Assembly: GCA_951812585.1 (NCBI GenBank)
Contig: OX638318.1
Span: 400,819 to 464,818, forward strand
Direction: 5' to 3'
Source: Rhodothermales bacterium
Lineage (GTDB): Bacteria > Bacteroidota > Rhodothermia > Rhodothermales > Bin80
Length of the DNA stretch: 64,000 nucleotides
Program-made: the position numbers and the translations under genes
The notes under the pieces: model-generated
Told to the model about the DNA's origin: nothing
What the model saw: only the letters and a program-made list of their open reading frames with translations
The model's database searches: none
Part shown: piece by piece, positions 1 to 9,117 of the stretch
Layout: every line of letters starts with the position of its first letter
Numbering within the stretch: the first letter of the stretch is position 1

Positions 1-110
1 GACACAGGGTCACTGCTGCTACGAGAGGCCGACCAGACGTTCGACGTCATAGGCCGCTTGGCCGCCGTTGGATTCTCGGCGCGGCGTGGTATCTCAAGCC
101 CGGGACCTGT

Positions 111-1277
111 TTACGTGAATACATCCGTGACGCGGTTGAAAAACGAGCGAATCTTGGACCTTGCGCTCGGACGGAAAGAGGGCGACTTGCGCAGGCGTGC
201 AAGCGTATGCCGATCCTCTTTGGTGAGGGTGCGCGGCGTCCATACATGAACAGTAACCAGGAGATCCCCGCGGCGGCCGGAGTTGATGTCCTGGATGCCC
301 TTGCCTGCGATCCGCAGCAAATGGCCCGACTGCGTTCCAGGCTTGATGTTCAGTGGCGCAGTCCCGTCCAGCGTAGGTACCGCGACTGCAACGCCCAGTG
401 CAGCGTCGGGAAAGGAAATGTACAGATCGTGAAACAGATCGGTGCCCCTGCGCTCAAAGTCATCGCTGGGAATCTCCTTGATCACCACCCGCAGATCTCC
501 GGGCGGCCCGCCGCGCTTGCCGGCGTTGCCTTCCCCGCGCAGCGATAGGTACTGCCCCTCCGAAACACCCGCCGGGACCCGAACCGAAACCGTCTTTTCG
601 GCATCCACGCGGCCCTCGCCCCAGCACTCGCCGCACTTGTCCTCGATCACCTGCCCCTCGCCATGACAAGCGCGACAAGGACGCACGTTGACAATCTGGC
701 CCAGCATCGTTTGCCGGGCCTGCCGCTGCTCGCCATAACCATCGCAGGTGCCGCACATACGCAAAGCCTTTCGACCTCCCTTGGCACCCGTGCCCTCGCA
801 GGCCTCGCAGACAATGAATCGGCGCAACTTGACCTTCTTGCCCGCAATCCCCTGGGCGACTTCTGCAAGCGTGAGCCTGAGCGTTATTCTGAGATTTTCG
901 CCGGGTTGCCCGATCGACGCGCGGCGACGCGGACCTGAGCCACCCCCAAAAAAATCGCTCCAAGGACTCCCGCCCCCTGCAGACTGGGAAAAGATGTCGC
1001 TGAACGCACTGAAGATGTCCTGTACGTTGCTGAAAGGAGAACCGGTGGCTCCGTTGCCGCGAACCCCGGCATGCCCAAATCGGTCATACCGCGCACGCTT
1101 GTCGTCGTCGGAGAGCACTTCATAGGCCTCGGCGGCCTCCTTGAACTTCTCCTCTGCTCCCTTGTCGCCCGGGTTGCGGTCCGGGTGATAATGAAGGGCC
1201 TTCTTGCGGTACGCCTTCTTGATGTCGGAAGCCGTTGCATCGCGCGCAACGTCCAGTATATCGTAGTAATCTCTCAT
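111..1277 (-). CDS. dnaJ: Chaperone protein DnaJ
   Basis: Cytosolic Hsp40 co-chaperone that delivers unfolded clients to DnaK and stimulates its ATPase. The 388-residue product has the full type I layout: a J domain at residues 1-70 with the HPD motif at 31-33, a Gly/Phe-rich linker at about 70-120, four CxxCxGxG zinc repeats from about residue 157 (CEACEGTG, CGTCDGYG, CRACHGEG, CGECWGEG), then the two C-terminal client-binding sheets. The ATG lies 15 bp after grpE, so it is the third gene of hrcA-grpE-dnaJ. dnaK itself is not in the window. Confidence 0.97.
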   Translation of the reverse strand: MRDYYDILDVARDATASDIKKAYRKKALHYHPDRNPGDKGAEEKFKEAAEAYEVLSDDDKRARYDRFGHAGVRGNGATGSPFSNVQDIFSAFSDIFSQSAGGGSPWSDFFGGGSGPRRRASIGQPGENLRITLRLTLAEVAQGIAGKKVKLRRFIVCEACEGTGAKGGRKALRMCGTCDGYGEQRQARQTMLGQIVNVRPCRACHGEGQVIEDKCGECWGEGRVDAEKTVSVRVPAGVSEGQYLSLRGEGNAGKRGGPPGDLRVVIKEIPSDDFERRGTDLFHDLYISFPDAALGVAVAVPTLDGTAPLNIKPGTQSGHLLRIAGKGIQDINSGRRGDLLVTVHVWTPRTLTKEDRHTLARLRKSPSFRPSARSKIRSFFNRVTDVFT

Positions 1278-1292
1278 GGCATCTTAATGGAT

Positions 1293-2417
1293 TCACGCGG
1301 CCACGATGACCTGCGCATAGCGAAGCACCTGATCTCCGTACATGTAGCCGCGGCGCACTTCATAGACTACCGTGCCGGCCTCCTTTCCTGGCATATGGGT
1401 CTGCCCAACGGCCTCATGGCAAGCAACCTCAAAAGGCCGATCCAAGACCTCCATGATGCGCACCCCAAAGGTCTGCAGCGCCGCGCTGAACTGCGTAGAC
1501 ACTGCGACAAGTGCCGCTTCCAGACGCGCATATGCACAGGACGCGTCTGTATCTTCCTGCTCATCCAGCGCCGCACGGAGTGCCTCGAGTACAGGTTGCA
1601 AGGCGTCGATCACTTCCGCACGCGCGCGTTGCTCTTCGTACGTCCGCTCCAGCTTAGCGCGCCGGGTGTACGCCCGGTAGGCCCCCGCGACGCGCCGAAG
1701 TCTGACGTGCGCTTCCTCCAGTGCCTCTTCCAGCGTAGGCGGCGTAGCATCGTCCGCAAAATCGTCTGTTGTATCATGTGCGGCATCGTCCGCTGGCGCG
1801 CCTGCCGCGGTGCCAAGCGGCACTGGTGCTTCGAAGGCGAAGCGTGCAATCGTTTGTGCGAAGACCTGGTAGACAAGCTCAGCCCCGTCCTTTTGCGCGT
1901 CGTAGGCCTCTGCGGTCAACGTCGGCATCGCATCCAGCCACCGCTGCAGGTCGTCAAACACGGTAAGCGACTCCTCAAGCACCGCCTTGCGCGCACGCTG
2001 GGCCCACTGCGGCCGCTGCTCCTCGGTGCGCCGCCTGAAGTTGTCAAAGTCGCGCTGGAGCCGCTCGCGCTGATCCTCGACCGCAAGGAGCGACCGCTCA
2101 AGTGCCGCGATGCGCGCGGTCTCTGCAGCCTGGGCTGCTTCCGCAGCCGCCGCTGTGGCAACCTCCGGGTCGCCATCATCCGGGGGCTCCTGCTCCGCTG
2201 AAGAGACGCCACTGATGCCTGCATCGGTGTACGCTTCCTGCGCGCCCTCGGCCTCCACAGCATCCACACGTTGCAGCTCCGCCGGCGCGGAGGCCTCGTC
2301 CGCACCCTCCAGCCTGCGCGCACCATTGGCTGATGGCGCAGCGCCGACATCGCTGCACGGCATCTCATCCGGCGCTTCCTGCTCCATGGTCGTTACCGTG
2401 GTCTCATTCGTCTCCAT
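1293..2417 (-). CDS. grpE: GrpE nucleotide exchange factor with duplicated helical unit
   Basis: Nucleotide exchange factor for DnaK. At 374 residues it is nearly twice the usual ~200. Residues 1-100 are acidic and Ala-rich. Residues 103-205 form a GrpE-type long helix plus four-helix-bundle segment (motif LQRDFDNFRRRTEEQ, then VFDDLQRWLD and a YQVFAQ-like turn). An acidic linker follows at 206-228. Residues 229-320 repeat the same helical pattern (AYRAYTRRAKLE, LQPVLEALRAALD), and 320-374 form the C-terminal beta domain with the conserved FEVACHEAVG segment. GrpE normally works as a homodimer, so this may be a single-chain pseudo-dimer with only one complete beta domain; that is inference. 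It sits between hrcA (9 bp gap) and dnaJ (15 bp gap). Confidence 0.88.
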   Translation of the reverse strand: METNETTVTTMEQEAPDEMPCSDVGAAPSANGARRLEGADEASAPAELQRVDAVEAEGAQEAYTDAGISGVSSAEQEPPDDGDPEVATAAAAEAAQAAETARIAALERSLLAVEDQRERLQRDFDNFRRRTEEQRPQWAQRARKAVLEESLTVFDDLQRWLDAMPTLTAEAYDAQKDGAELVYQVFAQTIARFAFEAPVPLGTAAGAPADDAAHDTTDDFADDATPPTLEEALEEAHVRLRRVAGAYRAYTRRAKLERTYEEQRARAEVIDALQPVLEALRAALDEQEDTDASCAYARLEAALVAVSTQFSAALQTFGVRIMEVLDRPFEVACHEAVGQTHMPGKEAGTVVYEVRRGYMYGDQVLRYAQVIVAA

Positions 2418-2426
2418 CGCGCTGAT

Positions 2427-3497
2427 CTATCGCTGTATCGTTTGACTTATCGCGGGGCGGTTGAGCAGTGATGCCATGTTCTCAACCAACGCTATTGCCC
2501 GTTCGTAGTCCATCCGCATCGGCCCCAGAATACCCACGGTGCCCACGGACTCGCCGAGCTGGTACCGCGCAGTAACGATTGAATAGGCCTGGGCGGTGCT
2601 CTGGTTGATTTCGCTCCCAATGCTCACCGCAGCCTGCCCCATCACATCCGCTTGGCGCTGCCCCTCAAAAAGCTGCACCACGAAGCCCTCATCCTCGATC
2701 ATCCTGATGACATGGCGAACCTCTTCAGAATCATCGAATTCCGGTTGCCGGAGCAGTTGCTGCGTACCCCCATGGCTGACCCGACCCGTCACAGAGTCGC
2801 TGAACAGCACGGCCTTCTCCTTGAGAATCAGTTGAACGATCCCCGTTTCATCGTCATCAAGGTCGCGTGTGCGGTCTTCGTACGTCCGGCGGATCTCATC
2901 CAGCCGCAGCCCAGCGAGCCGCTCGTTCAGCAGCTGTACGACGCGATCCAGCGCATATCGCCTGATATCCACGCGCGTTTCGTAGATGATGGTTTGGACC
3001 AGTCGGTTGCGCACACTGATGACAATCATGACCCGCGGCACCGCGAGCGGCACCACATCCAGGCGCTCGAGAATTCCCGTGGATATCCGCGGACTCAGCA
3101 CCACGCCCAAAAGCCGTGACATCCGGCTCAAGATCCTTGAGCCCTCCTTAAACAACTCGTCGGCATTGTCCATGAGCCGATCCAGCTTCGCCTTGAGCAA
3201 GCGCTTTTCCACGATGGACAGTTCGGGCAAGTCCATCAGGTCGTCCACAAAGACACGATAGCCCAACTGCGTCGGCATCCGCCCCGCTGAGGTGTATGGA
3301 TGGCGGAGATAGCCCCAGGCTTCCAGATCCCCCATCGTGTTGCGCACCGATGCAGCACTTAGACCCACCGGATGCCGACGGGTCAGCGTTCGCGACCCTA
3401 CAGGCCCTGCGGTGTCTATGAAGCTGCGCACAACCAGGCGCAGAATCATCTGCTCACGCGGCCCCAGTGGGCGTTCTAATTCCCTTGACGCTGTCAT
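2427..3497 (-). CDS. hrcA: Heat-inducible transcription repressor HrcA
   Basis: Repressor of class I heat-shock genes. In the family, a winged-helix N-terminus binds the CIRCE inverted repeat, and GroEL keeps the protein active. The 356-residue length and the N-terminal pattern (LGPREQMILRLVVRSFI, then GPVGSRTL and LSAASVRNTMGDLE) fit HrcA, as does the central GAF-like domain. It is the first gene of hrcA-grpE-dnaJ. I see no canonical CIRCE (TTAGCACTC-N9-GAGTGCTAA) in the ~80 bp between it and the divergent sppA; a different palindrome is present there. Confidence 0.96.
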   Translation of the reverse strand: MTASRELERPLGPREQMILRLVVRSFIDTAGPVGSRTLTRRHPVGLSAASVRNTMGDLEAWGYLRHPYTSAGRMPTQLGYRVFVDDLMDLPELSIVEKRLLKAKLDRLMDNADELFKEGSRILSRMSRLLGVVLSPRISTGILERLDVVPLAVPRVMIVISVRNRLVQTIIYETRVDIRRYALDRVVQLLNERLAGLRLDEIRRTYEDRTRDLDDDETGIVQLILKEKAVLFSDSVTGRVSHGGTQQLLRQPEFDDSEEVRHVIRMIEDEGFVVQLFEGQRQADVMGQAAVSIGSEINQSTAQAYSIVTARYQLGESVGTVGILGPMRMDYERAIALVENMASLLNRPAISQTIQR

Positions 3498-3570
3498 CGT
3501 CCAATATGCTCATGTAGGCTCATGCAAGAGTCTTGCCACCGCCATTTGCTGCACACCTTGAACCCCACGG

Positions 3571-3586
3571 TGGCAGGTGTCTGCCA
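3571..3586. promoter_or_regulatory. Perfect palindrome TGGCAG-N4-CTGCCA between hrcA and sppA
   Basis: The sequence TGGCAGGTGTCTGCCA is a perfect 6-bp inverted repeat with a 4-nt centre, 74 bp upstream of the hrcA ATG and overlapping the most upstream possible sppA start. Its location in the divergent hrcA/sppA control region makes an operator role possible. It does not match CIRCE. Confidence 0.3.
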
Positions 3587-5487
3587 GATTTGCAGAGTAC
3601 CCTTTGCAAGGACGGCTGTTTCGCACGGCGGCCCTCAGCGCAACATGCAGCAGCCGTCAGCGTATTCGTTGGTACACTTTGCTTATTGCCACCAATACGA
3701 AACAGACCGTGCGTTTTTTGTCCGCACTCGCCGCCAGCGTCCTGGGCACCTTTATCGCGGTGGCCCTTGTGATGTTTGTCGGGTTCATGTTCTTTGCCGC
3801 GCTCTTGGCCACCACGGCTTCCACCTCCACCGTTCCCCGCGCCGGCTCAGTCCTGGAGATCCAGCTGTCGGGTGCTGTACCGGAGCTGGCATCCAATGAC
3901 CCCATAGACCAGGTCCTCAAGATCTCCCCGGCCTTCGATTTGCCCAGGCTCAAGGCGGGACTCAAGCGTGCAGCGACCGACAACCGCATTGAAGCAGTGT
4001 GGCTCCGCACGCACGGCATTGCCGCCTCTTGGGGCACCCTGCAGGAAATCCGCCAGGCGCTCATCGAATACAAGGAGAGCGGCAAGCCGCTGATTGCCTC
4101 CAGCGGAGAATCCTTCATCACGGAGAGAGACTACTTCCTGGCCAGCGCGGCAGACGAGGTCTACGCAGCGCCTGGCTCGTTTTTTGAATTCAACGGCCTG
4201 TACGCCCAGACTTTCTACTACAAAGGCCTTCTGGACAAACTCGACATCGAGCCTACCATCGTGCGGGCCGGTTCCTTCAAGTCGGCCGTTGAGCCGTTTA
4301 TGCGGACGGATATGTCCGAGGAAAGCCGCCTGCAGCTTCAGACCCTGTTGCAAACGCATAGCGAGGTTCTGACCACAGCCATCGCCGAAAGCCGCAGCAC
4401 GACGCCGGATCACATCGAAAGGCTGATGCGCGACGAAGCTTTCATCACCGTAGACGACGGTCACCGGGTCGGCCTGGTGGATTCACTGCTGTTTGATGAG
4501 GCGGTGGAAGACGCCATCAAGGACCGCATTGGCACAGCCTCGGAAGACGCGCTCAAGACCATCAGCCTGGGCGCCTACGCTTCATCAGCCGCGCCCGCGA
4601 ATACGGGCACGGAAGGAACCATTGGCATTGTCTATGCCGTGGGTGCCATCGTTAGCGGAGAAAGTAATGTCGCTGGTGGCACAGTGGGCTCGTCCACATT
4701 CGGCAAGGCCATGCAATCGGTCCGCGACAAAGACGATGTCAAGGCTGTGGTGCTTCGGATCAATTCTCCGGGCGGATCGGCGATCGCATCCAATGCCATG
4801 TGGCAGGAGATTGACAAGACGGCAGCGGTCAAGCCGGTCGTCGTGTCGATGGGTGACCTTGCTGCCAGCGGCGGATACTGGATCGCCACCGCGGGCGACA
4901 CGATTGTCGCTGATCCCACAACGCTGACCGGATCCATCGGCGTCTTCGGGATGCACTTCAATGTGGGAGAAATGCTGGAATCCAAGTTAGGTGTAACCAC
5001 CGACCGCGTTGCCACCAGCGATTATGCGGATATGTTTTCGGGCATGCGTCCGCTGCGCAGCGAAGAACAAGCGATGCTGGCACGCGTCATTGACGCAACC
5101 TACTCGGATTTCCTGAACCTGGTCGCCGAAAGCCGTGGGCTGGATGTGGATGCGGTGCACGCCATCGCGCAAGGACGTGTCTGGACCGGAGCGGATGCCA
5201 TGGACATTGGGCTGGTGGATGTGCTGGGAGGCATGGACACAGCCATTGGCATCGCAGCCGAGCAGGGTGGTCTTGACCCGGGCACCTTTCGCCTCCTTCG
5301 CCTGCCGCAGCCCAAATCATTCATGGATGAACTGGAGGACGCCCTGCTGATGCGTGTGGGTCGCCTGCTGCGCCTGTCGGTTGCGCCACCCCTGGTGCTA
5401 GAGCCGCACGCAACGCTTATTGATGAAGTCGTGCGCATGCATGGCACTCCGCAGTCGCGCATGCTGCTTGACATTACGATCAAGTAG
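3577..5487 (+). CDS. sppA: Signal peptide peptidase SppA, 67-kDa type
   Basis: Membrane-anchored serine protease of family S49 that degrades cleaved signal peptides. The duplicated long form is present. A hydrophobic anchor lies at residues 47-80. The lysine of the catalytic dyad is in SFKSAVEP (K235) and the serine in DLAASGGYW (S431), equivalent to E. coli K209/S409. The start is uncertain: the open frame begins with GTG at 3577, but the family usually starts just before the anchor, which would favour TTG at 3679. It is divergent from hrcA and convergent with gpmI, whose stop lies 9 bp away. Confidence 0.93.
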   Translation: MSARFAEYPLQGRLFRTAALSATCSSRQRIRWYTLLIATNTKQTVRFLSALAASVLGTFIAVALVMFVGFMFFAALLATTASTSTVPRAGSVLEIQLSGAVPELASNDPIDQVLKISPAFDLPRLKAGLKRAATDNRIEAVWLRTHGIAASWGTLQEIRQALIEYKESGKPLIASSGESFITERDYFLASAADEVYAAPGSFFEFNGLYAQTFYYKGLLDKLDIEPTIVRAGSFKSAVEPFMRTDMSEESRLQLQTLLQTHSEVLTTAIAESRSTTPDHIERLMRDEAFITVDDGHRVGLVDSLLFDEAVEDAIKDRIGTASEDALKTISLGAYASSAAPANTGTEGTIGIVYAVGAIVSGESNVAGGTVGSSTFGKAMQSVRDKDDVKAVVLRINSPGGSAIASNAMWQEIDKTAAVKPVVVSMGDLAASGGYWIATAGDTIVADPTTLTGSIGVFGMHFNVGEMLESKLGVTTDRVATSDYADMFSGMRPLRSEEQAMLARVIDATYSDFLNLVAESRGLDVDAVHAIAQGRVWTGADAMDIGLVDVLGGMDTAIGIAAEQGGLDPGTFRLLRLPQPKSFMDELEDALLMRVGRLLRLSVAPPLVLEPHATLIDEVVRMHGTPQSRMLLDITIK

Positions 5488-5495
5488 TCGCGGGG

Positions 5496-7034
5496 CTACA
5501 ATAGCACCCTGCCCGTCATCGCAGGCAATAGCGGCTCGCCGAGCAGCGCCAGGATGGTTGGCGCAATGTCGCCAAGCTTGCCGTGCTGGATGGGTCCGTG
5601 GAAACCATTCTTGATGATCAGGTGCGGCACCAGCGCCGTTGTATGGGCCGTGTGCGGACTGCCATCAGGGTTGCGCATCTTGTCGGCATTGCCATGATCT
5701 GCCAGGATGGTTACGCTGTAGCCGTGTGTGCGGGCCGCTTCCACAACAGTGCGCGTACCGGCATCGACCGCCTCCACGGCCCTGACGGCAGCGTCAAACA
5801 CACCGGTGTGCCCCACCATGTCAGGATTGGCAAAGTTGAGGCACACAAAGTGATACTTCTCTTCGGCGAGCGCAGCAGCGCAGCGACGTGCAACCTCTGG
5901 CGCACTCATCTCGGGCTGCAAGTCGTACGTAGGCACCTTCGGCGAAGGAATGAGGAGCCGGTCTTCGCCAGGAAAGGGCGTTTCCCGGCCGCCGTTGAAG
6001 AAGTATGTCACATGCGGGTACTTCTCTGTTTCGGCGACCCGCAGCTGACGCGCACCGCGCGCTGACAGCGCCGCGCCGAGGGTGTCGGACAGATCCACCT
6101 TTTCGAAGGCCACCGGTAGCGCAAAGGTGCGATCATATGGCGTGAGCGTGGCCATCAGAAGGTTGGAAGGCCGCCGGATTGCCAGGGGGGTCTCCTGCGT
6201 AAACGCGCGTACCAACTGTCGCCCCCGGTCTGCGCGAAAGTTGAAAAACAAAACGGCGTCATTGTCGGCGACGCGCCCGCTAGTGCCATCTCCGCAGTCC
6301 ACCCGTGCAGGTGCCACAAACTCGTCCGTGACGCCTCGGGCATAGCTGTCCTGTATGGCCGCATCGGGGCTACTGAACACCTGTCCCGTCCCTGCGACGA
6401 GCAGGTCGTAGGCAATCCGTGTGCGCTCCCAGCGAAGGTCACGATCCATGGCGTAGTACCTGCCGATGATGCTCACGATGCGGGCGGCCGACCCTATCTG
6501 CTTTTGGAATCGCTGTACGTACTTCGCCCCGCCGTGTGGATCGGTGTCGCGGCCATCGGTGAAGGCATGGATGCACAGGCGCGCGGGCGGCACACCCGCC
6601 CGGCGGGCCATGGTACATAGCGCGACCAGGTGATCCAAGTGGCTGTGCACACCCCCGTCGGAGAACAGGCCCATCAGGTGCAGCGTGCTGCGATGGCGCA
6701 GCACGTGCCTGGCAACGCGCTGCAGCACTTCGTTCTTGAACAGCGTTCCGTTTTCTATTGCCAGGTCAATGCGCGTAATCTCCTGATTGACCGTACGCCC
6801 GGCGCCCAGGTTCATATGCCCAACCTCCGAGTTGCCCATCAGCCCGCTGGGTAGTCCTACAGCGCGTCCTGATGCCTCAAGGGTCGCGTGTGGGAAGGTG
6901 CTGAACAGAGCATCCAGGTACGGCGTACGGGCATGGTGGATGGCGCTTACGCTGGGATCTTCCGCAATGCCGTAGCCATCCAGAATGATCAGTATGTGGC
7001 GCTGGTGCAGCTGAATGCTGCGAAGGGGCTGCAT
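5496..7034 (-). CDS. gpmI: 2,3-bisphosphoglycerate-independent phosphoglycerate mutase
   Basis: Interconverts 3- and 2-phosphoglycerate in glycolysis and gluconeogenesis using a two-manganese centre and a phosphoserine. The 512-residue product starts at an ATG just before the LIILDGYG metal motif. The nucleophile serine is in MGNSEVGH, and TDGRDTDP, NFRADR and LADHGNAD carry further metal and substrate residues. The frame is open some 336 bp further upstream, but that stretch lies inside nth and has no family similarity. It probably follows nth in one transcript (14 bp gap). Confidence 0.96.
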   Translation of the reverse strand: MQPLRSIQLHQRHILIILDGYGIAEDPSVSAIHHARTPYLDALFSTFPHATLEASGRAVGLPSGLMGNSEVGHMNLGAGRTVNQEITRIDLAIENGTLFKNEVLQRVARHVLRHRSTLHLMGLFSDGGVHSHLDHLVALCTMARRAGVPPARLCIHAFTDGRDTDPHGGAKYVQRFQKQIGSAARIVSIIGRYYAMDRDLRWERTRIAYDLLVAGTGQVFSSPDAAIQDSYARGVTDEFVAPARVDCGDGTSGRVADNDAVLFFNFRADRGRQLVRAFTQETPLAIRRPSNLLMATLTPYDRTFALPVAFEKVDLSDTLGAALSARGARQLRVAETEKYPHVTYFFNGGRETPFPGEDRLLIPSPKVPTYDLQPEMSAPEVARRCAAALAEEKYHFVCLNFANPDMVGHTGVFDAAVRAVEAVDAGTRTVVEAARTHGYSVTILADHGNADKMRNPDGSPHTAHTTALVPHLIIKNGFHGPIQHGKLGDIAPTILALLGEPLLPAMTGRVLL

Positions 7035-7048
7035 GCTTTGTTGCAAAG

Positions 7049-7915
7049 CTAGATGCGATAGTCTCGCACGGTCTTGGTGGTCATGCCCGTGCTTGACCGA
7101 AACACGTTCATGGAGCCGCAGCGGGGGCAAGCGTTTTGGGACACGCCCGAATGGTCGGTTCGCGCAGCACAGTGATCGAAGTAGTGGCGGCGCGTCTTGC
7201 AGTAGTAGGCACCTTTTGATGGATCCAGCCCTTCCAGAGGCTTCGGCAAACGTTGGTGCGCCGCGTAGTACTGGCAGGCCGGCACTACCACACATGAGGC
7301 GCACTGCGGGCGACGTGCTGTGCAGGTGTAGCGGCCGTGCAGGATGAGCAGGTGATGTGCCTCGCCCCACGACCCCCGCGGCAGGACTGACTTAAGGCCG
7401 CGCTCAACCTTGAGCGGCGTGGGCGCGTTATGCACGAGGCCTATGCGGTTGGCCACCCTGAACACATGCGTGTCCACTGGAAGCGCCTCCGGGTCGCCGA
7501 AGGCCACCGATGCAACAACCTGCGCCGTCTTGCGTCCCACGCCGGCCAAGGTCAAGAGTGCCTTTTGCGTTCGGGGCAGTTGCCCGCCATGCTGCTTCTG
7601 GACCTGCCGGGCCATCCGCACCAGGCTCTTGGCCTTATTGTTCGGGTAAGAGATGCTGCGGATGAAGGGGACGACATCGGTCGGCTCGGCCTGCGCCAAC
7701 GCCGCAAACGTCGGAAAGGCAGCAAACAGTTCGGGCGTAACGAGGTTGACGCGTGCATCGGTGCACTGCGCCGAAAGGATCACTGCCACGATGAGCTCGT
7801 ACTCATCCACGTATGACAACTCGGTGGCCGGCCGGGCGATAACCGTACGGAGCTGTTCTAGCGTAAATGCGGCGCGTTGCGTCCGGCTGTATCCCTCCGG
7901 TTTAATCACGGGCAC
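7049..7915 (-). CDS. nth: Endonuclease III with C-terminal Cys-rich extension
   Basis: Bifunctional DNA glycosylase/AP lyase for oxidised pyrimidines in base-excision repair. The helix-hairpin-helix and catalytic Lys are in LAGVGRKTA (K129), the catalytic Asp in PVDTH (D148), and the [4Fe-4S] loop is C198-x6-C205-x2-C208-x5-C214. A normal Nth ends soon after this. Here about 70 more residues follow, containing YYCKT, HC and ACPRCGSM, a possible zinc ribbon. The start is GTG. It is divergent from lnb (17 bp gap). Confidence 0.93.
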   Translation of the reverse strand: MPVIKPEGYSRTQRAAFTLEQLRTVIARPATELSYVDEYELIVAVILSAQCTDARVNLVTPELFAAFPTFAALAQAEPTDVVPFIRSISYPNNKAKSLVRMARQVQKQHGGQLPRTQKALLTLAGVGRKTAQVVASVAFGDPEALPVDTHVFRVANRIGLVHNAPTPLKVERGLKSVLPRGSWGEAHHLLILHGRYTCTARRPQCASCVVVPACQYYAAHQRLPKPLEGLDPSKGAYYCKTRRHYFDHCAARTDHSGVSQNACPRCGSMNVFRSSTGMTTKTVRDYRI

Positions 7916-7932
7916 CTTCTAACCGTTTCCCT

Positions 7933-9117
7933 ATGAGGACGTTTCGCTGGGCTATCGCCGCCACGCTGCTTGTTGGCGCGCGCCCTACCGCAGCGCAGCT
8001 GACTGAGCTGTCTGACGCGGCGCAGGTGTCGCTGGTTACCATCTATCCCGGCGAGGCCATCTATGCGTTGTGGGGACACAGTGCCCTGCGCATTTACGAC
8101 CCTGGGCGAAGCCTGGACATCTTATACAACTATGGCACGTTCGACTTTGGGGACCCGCTGGCCTTCGTAGCGCGCTTTGCCTATGGAAAGCTGGACTACG
8201 CACTGTCGCGGCAGCACTACCGGTTGGCCGTAGACCATGCGCAGCATGTGCAGGGTCGCAGCGTGGTGGAACAACACCTGCGCTTGAGTACCGCGCAGAA
8301 GGAAATGCTTTTTCAGTTTCTGGAAGGCAACGCACGCCCGGAGAACCGCACGTACCGCTACGATTTCCTGTTCGACAACTGCGCTACGCGCATTCGCGAC
8401 CTCTTTACCGAGGTGCTGCAAATCCCGCTGCCCGCCGCGGCAGCATCCACGGACACCTACCGGGAGATGCTGCGTCCATATGCATCAGGCCGCTCGCTTT
8501 TGAATCAGGGCATCAACCTGGGCATGGGACTGCCTGCTGATCAGCCGGTCACCGACCGCTCCTTCCTGCCGTTGGAGCTGATGCATGTCGTTGCGGCCAT
8601 GCAAACAGATGCCGGCACCCTCGTCGCTCAGACTGACACGCTGTACGCTGCGCCGAGCGCGGCGGGACGGGCCATCCCGTGGGCCGTGCTGGGCGCGTGG
8701 CTGGCACTGGCGCTCGGCATCGCAATCTCCTTCAAGGGCGACGCACGGACTACCCGCGCCTTTGATGGGATCCTATACCTGCTCCTGGGTCTGGCGGGAC
8801 TGCTTATTGTATTCCTTTGGCAGGTCTCACTCCACAACGTGACCCAGCCCAACTACAATGTGGCTTGGCTTTGGCCTACGCACGTCGTAGTGACCTTTTG
8901 GCGCGGCCAGGCGCGCTGGCTCCGCACATACCATCTGGCGGCCGCCATCACGGCGGTATGCTTTGTCCTGTTGATCCCCGTACTGCCGCAGAGCATTCCT
9001 GCCGCCGCACTCCCACTGGCGGCCTTGGCGGCGCTTAGAAGCATGCAACGCGCAGGCCTATTGTACCGCGTACGGGATTTGAACCCGTGTTACCGGCGTG
9101 AAAGGCCGGCGTCCTAG
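7933..9117 (+). CDS. lnb: Lnb-type lipoprotein N-acyltransferase (DUF4105)
   Basis: Candidate for N-acylation of mature lipoproteins in bacteria that lack Lnt. An N-terminal signal/anchor precedes a periplasmic DUF4105 domain. The conserved His (WGHSALRIY, H49) and Cys (LFDNCATRIRD, C150) match the residues proposed for thioester chemistry in Bacteroides Lnb. Several membrane helices follow after residue 245. Odd feature: the last ~18 residues are read from the antisense strand of tRNA-Glu, so the coding end overlaps that gene by 54 bp. Function is by family analogy. Confidence 0.75.
   Translation: MRTFRWAIAATLLVGARPTAAQLTELSDAAQVSLVTIYPGEAIYALWGHSALRIYDPGRSLDILYNYGTFDFGDPLAFVARFAYGKLDYALSRQHYRLAVDHAQHVQGRSVVEQHLRLSTAQKEMLFQFLEGNARPENRTYRYDFLFDNCATRIRDLFTEVLQIPLPAAAASTDTYREMLRPYASGRSLLNQGINLGMGLPADQPVTDRSFLPLELMHVVAAMQTDAGTLVAQTDTLYAAPSAAGRAIPWAVLGAWLALALGIAISFKGDARTTRAFDGILYLLLGLAGLLIVFLWQVSLHNVTQPNYNVAWLWPTHVVVTFWRGQARWLRTYHLAAAITAVCFVLLIPVLPQSIPAAALPLAALAALRSMQRAGLLYRVRDLNPCYRRERPAS

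Noticed and set aside
1-249. Open plus-strand frame at the left edge, overlapping the end of dnaJ
   Set aside because: It overlaps dnaJ by 139 bp and shows no domain; more likely a chance frame opposite a real gene.
7035-7370. Upstream extension of the gpmI frame by 112 codons
   Set aside because: It lies entirely within nth, and family similarity begins only after the ATG at 7034.
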